Source: Sneathiella chungangensis | GTDB taxonomy: Bacteria; Pseudomonadota; Alphaproteobacteria; Sneathiellales; Sneathiellaceae | Reading direction: 5' to 3' | NCBI RefSeq assembly: GCF_009882935.1 | Contig: NZ_WTVA01000015.1 | Location: 248,001 to 312,000 of the forward strand | DNA: 64,000 nt | Shown here: positions 11,024 through 19,499 of the stretch, piece by piece | Layout: every line of letters starts with the position of its first letter | Numbering within the stretch: position 1 is the stretch's first letter | The notes under the pieces: generated by a model | Told to the model about the DNA's origin: nothing | The model's input: only the letters and a program-made list of their open reading frames with translations | Database searches by the model: none | Program-made: the position numbers and the translations under genes

Positions 11024-11953
11024 ATGCGCCGACTCGACCGGATCATTGCCGATGCCAGCAAACAGAACTGGGTGGATTTGTATGCGCCGGAGGGGCTGCA
11101 ACCCTATATGAAGCTCTCCCGCCTCGACCGGCCGATCGGCACCTGGCTGTTGCTGCTGCCCTGTCTCTGGTCGATCGCGCTTGCGGCGCCAACGGGTGGA
11201 TTCCCCAACTTGTGGCTCTTCATCCTCTTTGGCATCGGTGCGCTTGTCATGCGCGGCGCGGGCTGTACGCTCAATGACATCACGGACCGGAATTTCGATG
11301 GCCAGGTGGAGCGAACGAAAAAACGTCCGATCCCGAGCGGTCAGGTTTCTCTTCTTCAGGCATTCTTGTGGCTCGGATTCCAGTGTCTGATTGGTTTCTT
11401 GATCCTGTTGCAGTTCAATACATTTGCCATAATGCTGGGGGCCGCCAGCCTGATCCTGGTGGCAATTTATCCCTTCGCCAAGCGCTTCACATACTGGCCG
11501 CAGTTTTTCCTTGGCCTCGCGTTCAACTACGGCGCATTGCTTGGATGGACTGCCGTGAAGGGTGATCTTGGGATCGCGCCGGTCATCATGTATCTTGGCG
11601 GGATTGCCTGGACCCTCGGTTATGACACCATCTATGCCCATCAGGACAAGGAAGACGACGTCCTGATCGGCGTCAAGTCAACGGCGCTCAAGTTCGGCGA
11701 AAGTACCCGCAGCTGGCTGATCGGGTTTTATTCCGTCATCTTCATTGCGTTAATATTGAGCGGATATGTCGCGGGACTGACAGTCCCCTTTTATATCGTC
11801 ATGGCGGGCGCCGGGGCCCAGCTTGCCTGGCAGATCAAAAACCTTGATATCGACAATCCCGATATCTGCTTGCTGCTGTTCAAATCCAACAAGATTTTCG
11901 GCCTCATTGTCCTCGCGGCCATAATCCTTGGCAAGTTCACCCTGTTCGGTTAG
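11024..11953 (+). CDS. ubiA: 4-hydroxybenzoate octaprenyltransferase
   Basis: UbiA attaches the polyprenyl tail to 4-hydroxybenzoate in ubiquinone biosynthesis, in the inner membrane. The 309-residue protein has the two Asp-rich diphosphate motifs of the family, NDITDRNFDGQVERTKKRP and the region GYDTIYAHQDKEDD, and about eight membrane helices. The start at 11024 gives MRRLDRIIADASKQNW, with AAGAGAAG upstream. It is followed 78 nt later by ubiD on the same strand, so prenylation and decarboxylation are probably co-expressed. Confidence 0.96.
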   Translation: MRRLDRIIADASKQNWVDLYAPEGLQPYMKLSRLDRPIGTWLLLLPCLWSIALAAPTGGFPNLWLFILFGIGALVMRGAGCTLNDITDRNFDGQVERTKKRPIPSGQVSLLQAFLWLGFQCLIGFLILLQFNTFAIMLGAASLILVAIYPFAKRFTYWPQFFLGLAFNYGALLGWTAVKGDLGIAPVIMYLGGIAWTLGYDTIYAHQDKEDDVLIGVKSTALKFGESTRSWLIGFYSVIFIALILSGYVAGLTVPFYIVMAGAGAQLAWQIKNLDIDNPDICLLLFKSNKIFGLIVLAAIILGKFTLFG

Positions 11954-12031
11954 GCGATGCTTTTACTTTACGGGTGCCGGTGTTCTCGGGCATAGTCGCG
12001 GCGGCGGATAAAGGGACAGGATAGAGACGTC

Positions 12032-13540
12032 ATGGCGTATGGGTCACTTCGGGATTTTATGGCAAAGCTTGAAGCTTCCGGCAAACTCGTCCGGGTGCAA
12101 GAGCCCGTCTCCACAGATCTCGAGATGACAGAAATACAGACCCGCCTGCTCGCGGATGGTGGCCCCGCCGTTCTCTTCGAGACTCCCGTAAACGAGAAAG
12201 GCGAGAAAAGCCCAATACCGGTTCTCGTCAACCTGTTCGGCACGGTTGACCGCGTCGCCATGGGCATGAACCGAAAGCCCGAAGAATTGCGGGAAATTGG
12301 AGAAACACTCGCGTTTTTACGTCAGCCTGAGCCGCCAGAAGGCTTTCGCGAAGCGATGGGCATGCTGCCGGTGCTTAAGACTGTGATGACCATGCGGCCG
12401 AAAACGGTGAGCAAGGCGCCCTGTCAGGAGGTGGTCCTCACCGGTGACGATATCGACCTTGACCAACTTCCGATCCAGACCTGCTGGCCCGGGGAGCCGG
12501 CGCCGCTGATCACCTGGCCGCTGGTCGTAACCAAGGGGCCCGGCACCGACAGAACCGATGACTATAATCTCGGTATTTACCGGATGCAGAAGCTTGGACG
12601 GAACAAGACACTGATGCGATGGCTCAAGCATCGCGGCGGCGCCCAGCATCACGCCCGTTGGGGAAAGGAAAAAACTGAGCCGCTCCCCGTCGCCGTTGTC
12701 ATCGGGGCGGATCCGGGGACCATTCTCGCAGCCGTCACGCCGATCCCGGACACACTGTCGGAGTATCAGTTTGCCGGTCTCCTGCGCGGAGAAAAGGTGG
12801 AACTGGTTGAGTGCAAAACCGTGCCGTTAAAAGTCCCTGCAAGCGCCGAAATCATTCTGGAGGGTCATGTTTCCCTCGATGATTATGGGGATGAGGGGCC
12901 TTATGGAGACCATACCGGATATTACAATTCCGTTGAGAGTTTTCCCGTTTTCACCATCTCGGCGATCACGATGCGCGCTAAGCCGATTTATCTTTCGACC
13001 TTTACGGGGCGGCCGCCGGATGAGCCAAGTATTCTCGGCGAAGCGCTGAACGAGTTGTTTATCCCGCTCATACAACAACAGTTTCCGGAAATCATAGACT
13101 TCTGGTTACCGCCAGAGGGGTGCAGCTACCGGATTGCCGTGATTTCCATGAAGAAAGCCTATCCCGGGCATGCGAAGCGGGTGATGATGGGCGCCTGGTC
13201 CTATCTCAGGCAGTTCATGTACACGAAATTTCTGATTATCGTGGATGATGACATCAACGCGCGCGACTGGAAAGACGTGATGTGGGCCGTCTCGACCCGG
13301 ATGGATCCGGTGCGCGATATCACCTTGATCGAGAACACGCCGATCGACTATCTCGACTTTGCCTCTCCTGAATCGGGGCTGGGCGGCAAGATCGGCCTCG
13401 ATGCCACCAACAAGCTGCCGCCGGAAACCCACCGTGAGTGGGGCCGGCAAATCCGCATGGATGACGCGGTTATCGAGAAAATTGACCGCCTTTGGGAAAA
13501 ACTGGGCCTGCCGGGAGACGGCAAATCCATCTGGAAATAG
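12032..13540 (+). CDS. ubiD: 3-octaprenyl-4-hydroxybenzoate carboxy-lyase UbiD
   Basis: UbiD removes the carboxyl group from the prenylated ring in ubiquinone synthesis and needs a prenylated FMN cofactor made by UbiX, which is not in this window. The 502-residue protein is of standard length, starts [20 protein letters not shown], and carries family blocks such as DLPIQTCW-type sequence, [10 protein letters not shown], and [12 protein letters not shown]. The adjacent upstream ubiA supports the pathway assignment. No anomalies were seen. Confidence 0.96.
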   Translation: MAYGSLRDFMAKLEASGKLVRVQEPVSTDLEMTEIQTRLLADGGPAVLFETPVNEKGEKSPIPVLVNLFGTVDRVAMGMNRKPEELREIGETLAFLRQPEPPEGFREAMGMLPVLKTVMTMRPKTVSKAPCQEVVLTGDDIDLDQLPIQTCWPGEPAPLITWPLVVTKGPGTDRTDDYNLGIYRMQKLGRNKTLMRWLKHRGGAQHHARWGKEKTEPLPVAVVIGADPGTILAAVTPIPDTLSEYQFAGLLRGEKVELVECKTVPLKVPASAEIILEGHVSLDDYGDEGPYGDHTGYYNSVESFPVFTISAITMRAKPIYLSTFTGRPPDEPSILGEALNELFIPLIQQQFPEIIDFWLPPEGCSYRIAVISMKKAYPGHAKRVMMGAWSYLRQFMYTKFLIIVDDDINARDWKDVMWAVSTRMDPVRDITLIENTPIDYLDFASPESGLGGKIGLDATNKLPPETHREWGRQIRMDDAVIEKIDRLWEKLGLPGDGKSIWK

Positions 13541-13549
13541 AGCTTTCCC

Positions 13550-14302
13550 TTATTCCCCTTCCAGAACATAGCGGCGATTGAGCGGCTGGGGCGGACGATG
13601 GTTGTCCCGGTACAGCCTGCTGAACGCGTCGATCTGTGCCTTGGACGCCGAAAGGGTTTCCTTATAAACATGCCAGGTGACGTTTTCGCCGCACGGAGGG
13701 GTTGTCAGCGATCCCTTGTAGCGGAAAAAGCGCGTATCGACAGGCAGCAGATCATTCGGATCGATATAGGCATCCAGACGTGCCTTGCCCGGCGTTGCCG
13801 GGGCCTTGTCCAGAATGGTTTGCAGCGTCGCATTGGCCTCTGCTTCTCCAAACAGGACGCCCAGCACAAACATATCCCCGGCCGCCGAATTAAGAACGAA
13901 ATGTGCCTCCAACGGATAACTGCGGCCATCAACCACATGTTCGGACTGATGATGGAAATGAAATTCCTGAAGTTGGTAGTCGTTCCCCTGATAGGTTACC
14001 AGCCCACCCTCTCCGCCGGTCGTCACTTTGATCTTGTGGCCGTCATTGACCACAACCGGTTCAAACTGTTGCAGATCCAGAAAAGCAGTTGGCACGTCGG
14101 CGCCAACGGCGGTGGTTGATTGAAGGGCGACCGGCGATTGCTGGCTGCCGTCGCAAGTACCAAATTCCGGCGACAGCGACGCCCAGTTCGCGGGTCCCGT
14201 GGCTCCGTCATAGGACCAGGCCGGCTGATCCTCCGCGAGAGCCGGAGTTGCCACCAGAAAAGCGGCAAAGATTGCGCAGCAGCAATTTAAAAATCGGGAC
14301 AT
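13550..14302 (-). CDS. Periplasmic alpha-class carbonic anhydrase
   Basis: Alpha carbonic anhydrases interconvert CO2 and bicarbonate with a zinc held by three histidines. This 250-residue precursor has a cleavable signal (about residues 1-23, ending TPALAEDQ), the zinc-binding strand EFHFHHQSEH with the first two His ligands, the third in YPLEAHFV, and the substrate-pocket motif TTPPCGENVTWHV. Two conserved Cys (GTCDGSQQSP and TPPCGE) can form the usual disulfide. It is transcribed alone, convergent with ubiD (9 nt apart). Export implies a role in periplasmic CO2/bicarbonate balance. Confidence 0.95.
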   Translation of the reverse strand: MSRFLNCCCAIFAAFLVATPALAEDQPAWSYDGATGPANWASLSPEFGTCDGSQQSPVALQSTTAVGADVPTAFLDLQQFEPVVVNDGHKIKVTTGGEGGLVTYQGNDYQLQEFHFHHQSEHVVDGRSYPLEAHFVLNSAAGDMFVLGVLFGEAEANATLQTILDKAPATPGKARLDAYIDPNDLLPVDTRFFRYKGSLTTPPCGENVTWHVYKETLSASKAQIDAFSRLYRDNHRPPQPLNRRYVLEGE

Positions 14303-14430
14303 ATGGAGATTCCTCAGTTAATCTGCATTCAGATAAACGGTACCTCCTCATATCAGCGGATGCCAGTCAAGAAGTTTAAAAATAGCTGCGTCCAGGAATT
14401 ACTAAACTGGAGCAGTCCGCGGAAACCTCG

Positions 14431-15201
14431 ATGAGTCTCATTTCAGATCCCGTTTTTTACCTACTGGCGATTCCGGTTGTCCTATTGATCGGCATATCAA
14501 AGGGCGGATTCGCTGGCTCTCTCGGCATTTTAAGCGTCCCAATTCTCTCGCTTATGATTTCGCCGGTTCAGGCTGCCGCAATCGTGCTTCCCATCCTCTG
14601 CGTGATGGATATTTTTGGCCTGATCGCCTATCGGCGCGTCGCCGACTGGCGCAATCTCGGATATCTGCTGCCCGGAGCCGTGACCGGCATCCTGGCCGGA
14701 TATTTGCTGTACAACTACCTGAGCGCAGATTTCATCAAGGTGCTTCTGGGCGTGATCTGCGTCGTCTTCACCCTCAATCACTACATCCGCAAGCGGCCGG
14801 TTGACCATGTGGCGAAAGCCAGCCTGACCCGCGGATCATTCTGGGGGTCCATCGCCGGTTTTACGAGTTTCGTCGCCCATGCGGGCGGGCCACCCCTGCA
14901 ATTTTACATGCTGCCGCAAAAGATTGACAAAACTCTCTATGTCGGGACGTCCGTCTGGTTCTTCTTCGTCGTGAATTACGTGAAACTCATTCCCTACGCG
15001 TTGCTGGACCAGTTTTCTCTCCAGAACATCGGAACGTCGCTGGTTCTTCTGCCACTCGCTCCGATCGGTATCTGGCTCGGCGTCAAGGCGCATAAGTTGA
15101 TCTCGGAGGATCTTTTCTACCGGATCGCCTATGTCCTCGTTCTCGTGACCGGCGGCAAGCTTTTATGGGATGGCCTTGCGGGAATGAATTTGCTTTTCTG
15201 A
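14431..15201 (+). CDS. TSUP (TauE/SafE) family transporter
   Basis: TSUP proteins are inner-membrane anion exporters or importers, several of them for sulfite, sulfoacetate or other organosulfur anions. The 256-residue protein is strongly hydrophobic with about eight helices and carries two family repeats, GISKGGFAGSLGILSVPILS near the N-terminus and GFTSFVAHAGGPPLQFYMLP in the second half. It precedes tldE and a CysQ-like phosphatase on the same strand. A sulfur substrate would fit that neighbour, but substrate cannot be read from the sequence. Confidence 0.88.
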   Translation: MSLISDPVFYLLAIPVVLLIGISKGGFAGSLGILSVPILSLMISPVQAAAIVLPILCVMDIFGLIAYRRVADWRNLGYLLPGAVTGILAGYLLYNYLSADFIKVLLGVICVVFTLNHYIRKRPVDHVAKASLTRGSFWGSIAGFTSFVAHAGGPPLQFYMLPQKIDKTLYVGTSVWFFFVVNYVKLIPYALLDQFSLQNIGTSLVLLPLAPIGIWLGVKAHKLISEDLFYRIAYVLVLVTGGKLLWDGLAGMNLLF

Positions 15202-15256
15202 TTCCATTTTGGCTCGACACTCCCTATGTATGAAGGGTTGTTATTAATCAGTCAGG

Positions 15257-16618
15257 ATGCCCATGTCGCAGCAAGTTGCGGAGACGCAAAATTCACTCAA
15301 TATTCTGAACGACCTGATTGCCATTGCGCGTCGCAAGGGGGCGGAGGCGGCCGATGCCGTCCGAATTCAGGGTACCTCCGTCCATGTTTCGGTGCGTCAG
15401 GGCGAAACGGAGGAGGTTGAGCGCTCGGAAGCGCATGACCTGGGATTGCGTGTCCTCATCGGCAAGCAGCAGGCCTTTGTTTCCTCCAACGATACAAGGC
15501 CCGAAGTTCTGGAAGAACTTGCCGACCGGGCGCTGGCCATGGCCCGCAGCATGCCGGAAGACAAATTCTGCGGATTGGCGGATCCGGCGAAACTCGCGCA
15601 TGATTTTCCCGAACTCCATCTGTTCGATGAAACCGTGCTGTCGCCGGATGATCTTGTTGCCATCGCCAGGGAAGCCGAAGAATCGGCATTGGCTGTCGAA
15701 GGCGTAACGAATTCGGAAGGCGGCGGCGCCTCAACGGGCCGCGCGTCGATTGCCCTTGTAACGTCGGGCGGATTTGCCGGTGCCTATACTTCAAGCAGCT
15801 TTTCCGTGAGCGCGTCGGTTATCGCCGGTGAGGGCCAGGGGATGGAGCGCGATTATGACTATGACAGCCGGCATTATTATTCCGACCTCAAATCGCCGGC
15901 AGAGGTCGGCAAAACCGCTGGAGAAAGAGCGGTAAAATTGCTTAATCCGCGTAAAATGCCGAGCGCCCAGGTCCCCGTCATATTCAGCAACCGAGTATCC
16001 GGAAGCCTGCTCGGGCATTTTGCCGGTGCCGTATCCGGCTCATCGATCGCCAGGGGGACGAGCTTCCTCAAGGACAGCATGGGCAAACAGGTTTTCCCCA
16101 AGGATATCCGCATAACGGACGACCCGCACCGACCACGAGGGGCGGCGTCCAAGCCATTTGACGGCGAGGGTGTCGCGAACAACCGCCTCGACCTGATCGA
16201 TGCAGGTGTCTTGCAATGCTGGATCCTTAACTCGGCTTCGGCACAACAACTTGGTCTGGAGACAAACGGGCGCGCCACCCGGGGAACCGCCTCGCCTCCG
16301 GGTTCGGGAACGACCAATCTCTATCTGGAAGCGGGAGAAAGCTCGCTCACCGAACTGATCAAAGATATAAAGTCCGGGCTCTATATCACCAGCCTCATCG
16401 GGTTCGGGGTTAACGGCATTACGGGTGACTACAGCCGAGGCGCCTCCGGTTTCTGGATAGAAAACGGCGAGATCGTCTTCCCGGTTTCCGAACTCACCAT
16501 CGCCGGAAATCTCAAGGATATGTTTATGAATCTTGTTCCGGCCAACGACCTCGAATTCCGCCATGGAACGAATGCGCCGAGCCTGCGAATTGATGGAATG
16601 ATGGTTGCCGGCACATGA
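15257..16618 (+). CDS. tldE: TldE/PmbA subunit of the TldD-TldE protease
   Basis: TldE pairs with TldD; it lacks the zinc motif and shapes the proteolytic chamber. The 453-residue protein has the PmbA/TldD N-terminal domain (VSVRQGETEEVERSEAHDLG), a central GFAGAYTSSSFSVSASVIAGE region, and the C-terminal GLYITSLIGFGVNGITGDYS motif shared with TldD. No HExxxH is present, as expected. The ATG at 15257 is used; a second ATG at 15263 has AGG at better spacing and may be the true start. The stop overlaps the next gene's ATG (ATGA). Confidence 0.94.
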   Translation: MPMSQQVAETQNSLNILNDLIAIARRKGAEAADAVRIQGTSVHVSVRQGETEEVERSEAHDLGLRVLIGKQQAFVSSNDTRPEVLEELADRALAMARSMPEDKFCGLADPAKLAHDFPELHLFDETVLSPDDLVAIAREAEESALAVEGVTNSEGGGASTGRASIALVTSGGFAGAYTSSSFSVSASVIAGEGQGMERDYDYDSRHYYSDLKSPAEVGKTAGERAVKLLNPRKMPSAQVPVIFSNRVSGSLLGHFAGAVSGSSIARGTSFLKDSMGKQVFPKDIRITDDPHRPRGAASKPFDGEGVANNRLDLIDAGVLQCWILNSASAQQLGLETNGRATRGTASPPGSGTTNLYLEAGESSLTELIKDIKSGLYITSLIGFGVNGITGDYSRGASGFWIENGEIVFPVSELTIAGNLKDMFMNLVPANDLEFRHGTNAPSLRIDGMMVAGT

Positions 16619-17418
16619 CAGATCTTTATGATAAGGATTTTCACCTGCTCACCCGCGTCATGCAGGAAGCCGGAGACATTGCCCGCCAATATTTCAATGG
16701 CAATGTAAAAAGCTGGGAGAAAAAGCCGGGTGATCCGGTAAGTGAGGCGGATCTCGCCCTCGACACGCATTTCAGGAGTAAACTGACGGCTGCCCGGCCG
16801 GACTATGGTTGGCTGTCGGAAGAGACCGCGGATGATAAGGCGCGACTTGAAAAATCGCGGGTCTGGATCATTGATCCAATCGACGGCACCCGTTCCTTTA
16901 TCGCCGGAAAGCCCGAATTTACAATTTCGGCCGCCCTCGTCGAAGATGGCAAGCCGGTTGTCGGCATCGTCTATAATCCGATCCTGGAAGAATACTATGA
17001 GGCCGTCAAAGGGCGCGGCGCCAAATTGAACGGTGAAATAATCACCTGCGGTAACAAATCGAATCTCACCAATGCCCATCTTATCGCCAGCAAGAAGGCA
17101 TTTGATTGGCACGGCTGGCTGGATGATGTCGAAGGCGCAAAATTCAGCCATGTAAATTCAATCGCCTATCGTATGGTGAAAGTTGCCTCCCGCCACGCCG
17201 ACGCATCCCTGTCACTCACCGAAAAAAGTGACTGGGACATTGCCGCAGCCGATTTAATCCTGTCGGAAGCCGGTGGCATAACAACAACGACCCGGGGCGA
17301 CGAACTCATCTACAACAGAAAATCCATCAATCAGATAAATGTCATTTCCTCGGGCAAGAATATTCATCCGAAACTGATGGAACTATTGGAAAGCTTCGGT
17401 ACCGCCAAGTCATTTTGA
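16615..17418 (+). CDS. cysQ: Inositol monophosphatase-family phosphatase, probable 3'(2'),5'-bisphosphate nucleotidase
   Basis: The family uses Mg2+ to hydrolyse phosphomonoesters; CysQ removes phosphate from PAP, a by-product of sulfate assimilation. The 267-residue protein has the three metal motifs: SEETADD, WIIDPIDGTRSFIAGKPEF, and SDWDIAAADLILSEAGG. The RSFI/PEF wording after the DPIDGT motif favours CysQ over inositol monophosphatase. Translationally coupled to tldE by a 4-nt overlap. An inositol-1-phosphatase role cannot be excluded. Confidence 0.85.
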   Translation: MTDLYDKDFHLLTRVMQEAGDIARQYFNGNVKSWEKKPGDPVSEADLALDTHFRSKLTAARPDYGWLSEETADDKARLEKSRVWIIDPIDGTRSFIAGKPEFTISAALVEDGKPVVGIVYNPILEEYYEAVKGRGAKLNGEIITCGNKSNLTNAHLIASKKAFDWHGWLDDVEGAKFSHVNSIAYRMVKVASRHADASLSLTEKSDWDIAAADLILSEAGGITTTTRGDELIYNRKSINQINVISSGKNIHPKLMELLESFGTAKSF

Positions 17419-17519
17419 ATGAAGAATGATCGAATTTTCGGAAACCGGAAACGGTTGCAAAAACCGTTATCGCCGACTAATTTAATCAGCGATATTGTGA
17501 CAAACCGGGGTGACATGGA

Positions 17520-17687
17520 ATGAAACCAGTTTCTCGCGCAGTTATTGCCGCAGCGATGTTGTCTTTTGCTCTCCTGACAGGCGGGTGCAGCGATACATGG
17601 CAGGGCGTCAAAAAAGACACAAACGAGAATCTCAACAAGGCGGGCGATATCGTCGTCAAGGCCGGCGAGAAACTGAAGTCCGAATAG
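17520..17687 (+). CDS. Entericidin-like small lipoprotein
   Basis: A 55-residue gene begins MKPVSRAVIAAAMLSFALL and continues with lipobox LTGGC, so it is a predicted lipoprotein with a mature part of about 32 residues rich in Lys, Asp and Glu. SDTWQGVKKDTNENL and KAGDIVVKAGEKL resemble the entericidin A/B family, toxin/antidote-type envelope lipoproteins induced in stationary phase. GGGG lies just upstream of the start, as does a TTGTGACA element at 17493. It stands alone, 102 nt after cysQ. Family call from motif pattern only. Confidence 0.7.
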   Translation: MKPVSRAVIAAAMLSFALLTGGCSDTWQGVKKDTNENLNKAGDIVVKAGEKLKSE

Positions 17688-18210
17688 GATATTGCTCGTC
17701 CGTTTATTTTCCGATCGCGGTTTACTTACTGTAGTTTGTCGCGTTGATCGCAGATAGTCATAAAATTTTATTGTACTTTGCGTGATTGCCGGACGGGCCT
17801 GAAGCCGACATCTTGGGAATTGCGCTAACATTTGCCGATTCGCGCTTTGATTTCTGCCGATTGATGCACCGCACAACAATTTGCCGGCAGATATCAAATA
17901 TTAACTATGTTTATTAACTATAATTCGCAAAAAATTTGAATAAAATTTTGTCCATTTTGTCATAGCGCAACAATTTTCTAATTCCAAAAACGTAGCTAAC
18001 GCGTTGTTATTACTAATTTTATCACTAACGTTTAGTAAAAGATCCCCTAAATTGCCTCATCGAAACACCTTGGGGCAGTAATTGACGGAATAATACAGAC
18101 TTAAATACAATTCGATTATCGCCGCTTTTCGAGGGTTCGAGGGGCGATTTCTTACGCATCAGTACTGATTTCAACATCCTGTTAGACAACAGACTCGGTT
18201 AGAGGACTGG
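17688..18210. other. AT-rich non-coding stretch before the VPLPA-CTERM-like gene
   Basis: Over 520 nt I find no supportable gene on either strand. The stretch is much richer in A and T than its surroundings, particularly at 17880-18060, and contains short inverted repeats such as ACTAA/TTAGT around 18023-18037. It is probably the promoter and a long 5' leader of the gene at 18211. An antisense frame across the entericidin gene does not look like protein-coding sequence. Confidence 0.5.
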
Positions 18211-18687
18211 ATGAAATCGTTTTTAAAGGCTGTCTCCTTCGCGTTACTGTTCGTCCTCACCGTATCTACGGTGCAGGCGGCGTCGCTTCATGACGAAAAT
18301 AACATGGCGGCCTGGCTGACAAAAACTGAGGGTATTTTCGACTATTTCCAATCCCGCGAAACACAAAATGTCTTGGCGTTCGCGAGCGAAAAGTTCAGAA
18401 ACATTTCCTCTGGGAAAGAGATATCACTGTCGTTCGATGGCAAGCATAGCGATCCCCTCGGGCTATCTTCACGGAACGCGACCGGTGGTGCCGATTACCA
18501 TCATAATGACTGGATAGAGTTGATGTTTGGCTTCCAGCCATGGAAGTTTGAAGATGATGAGGGATTTATCTCCATCTCAGTGCATTCGACGTCATCAATT
18601 CCGTTGCCTGCGGCCCTGCCCCTTTTTGCCGGAGGGCTCGCTGCATTTTATCTGATCATGAGGCGTCGCAGGTGGAGAATTCGTTAG
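18211..18687 (+). CDS. Exported protein with VPLPA-CTERM-like sorting signal
   Basis: This 158-residue protein has a signal peptide (FLKAVSFALLFVLTVSTVQAA, residues 4-24), a roughly 100-residue region without recognised domain, and a tripartite C-terminus: IPLPAALPLF (130-139), a hydrophobic helix (AGGLAAFYLIM), and an Arg-rich end RRRRWRIR. That arrangement is the VPLPA-CTERM/PEP-CTERM-like signal processed by exosortases in Gram-negative bacteria. No exosortase is in the window. The middle is rich in His, Asp and aromatic residues (ADYHHNDWIEL). The 3' end overlaps the M23 gene tail to tail by 4 nt. The natural role is unknown. Confidence 0.7.
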   Translation: MKSFLKAVSFALLFVLTVSTVQAASLHDENNMAAWLTKTEGIFDYFQSRETQNVLAFASEKFRNISSGKEISLSFDGKHSDPLGLSSRNATGGADYHHNDWIELMFGFQPWKFEDDEGFISISVHSTSSIPLPAALPLFAGGLAAFYLIMRRRRWRIR

Positions 18688-19499
18688 TTTGAGGGCGCTG
18701 TGCGAAGCAGCAATTCCGGATCGAGCCGTTCATTGAACCAGTTGAGACGCCAGTCGAGATGCGGGCCCGACGCCCGCCCTGTCGCACCAATCTCCCCTAA
18801 TTTTGTGCCTTGGCGGATGAATTCACCGGCTTTCACGTCGATTTTGCTCAGATGGGAATAGACGGAAACCAGGCCGTATCCATGATCGATCATCACCGTG
18901 CCGCCCGTATAGAACAAGTCCGGCTCCGCCATGCGCACCATGCCGTCCGTCGAGGCGATCACCGGCGTTCCCACCGGCGCCGCGATATCCAGACCGAAAT
19001 GCGGGCGTTTGGGAACGTCATTGAGGATGCGCTGACTGCCATATACGCCACTTATCCGTCCCTTGGCTGGCCATTGCCAACCGGACAAGAACCATTCCTC
19101 CGGCGTTTCAATCCCCCGAATTCTGGCTATTTCGGCATTTTCCTTCTTGATGCGGGCGAGCGCTTCAGGGCTGGGTGTTACCTTTGACGGCGGCAACCCG
19201 TCCACTCTTTCAATCTGGTATTCGCGTTTGGATATGACCAGCGAGTGGCTCTCCTCCGTGCCATCGGGATAGACGATCCTGAGCGACGCGGAGGGTTTGA
19301 AATCACGGCCAAATCCGAATACAAAGCGTCCACCGGCGGATACGGAAACCGGTCGTCCCTCGAAATATACCTTCGCCGCTGGATCCGTAATACCTGTGAC
19401 GAGGCCGCCCTGCGTCATGTCGCCGGTTAGCGTTGTCCGCTCCGCGAAAGCGTTGATGGCAAAAAACAGCGTACAAATGAAGACAAAATATCGCATCAA
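18684..19499 (-). CDS. M23-family peptidoglycan endopeptidase
   Basis: M23 (LytM/lysostaphin-like) enzymes or their inactive relatives act on peptidoglycan cross-links in the periplasm. The 271-residue precursor has a signal peptide (about 1-19), a beta-rich N-terminal domain, and the M23 fold from about residue 145: H167 and D171 in RPHFGLDIAAPVGTPV, H216 in VYSHLS, and H247-L-D249 in GPHLDWRL. The third metal ligand, normally the second His of an HLH motif, is Asp here. ATGA overlap with xseA upstream indicates coupling. Confidence 0.88.
   Translation of the reverse strand: MMRYFVFICTLFFAINAFAERTTLTGDMTQGGLVTGITDPAAKVYFEGRPVSVSAGGRFVFGFGRDFKPSASLRIVYPDGTEESHSLVISKREYQIERVDGLPPSKVTPSPEALARIKKENAEIARIRGIETPEEWFLSGWQWPAKGRISGVYGSQRILNDVPKRPHFGLDIAAPVGTPVIASTDGMVRMAEPDLFYTGGTVMIDHGYGLVSVYSHLSKIDVKAGEFIRQGTKLGEIGATGRASGPHLDWRLNWFNERLDPELLLRTAPSN

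Noticed and set aside
17450-17468. AACGGTT/AACCGTT hairpin after cysQ as a terminator
   Set aside because: Only 7 bp with no T-tract on the plus strand; too weak to call.
17364-17897. A 177-codon minus-strand frame across the end of cysQ and the entericidin-like gene
   Set aside because: Composition is not protein-like, and it covers the entericidin-like gene antisense, which has a clear lipobox and start signals.
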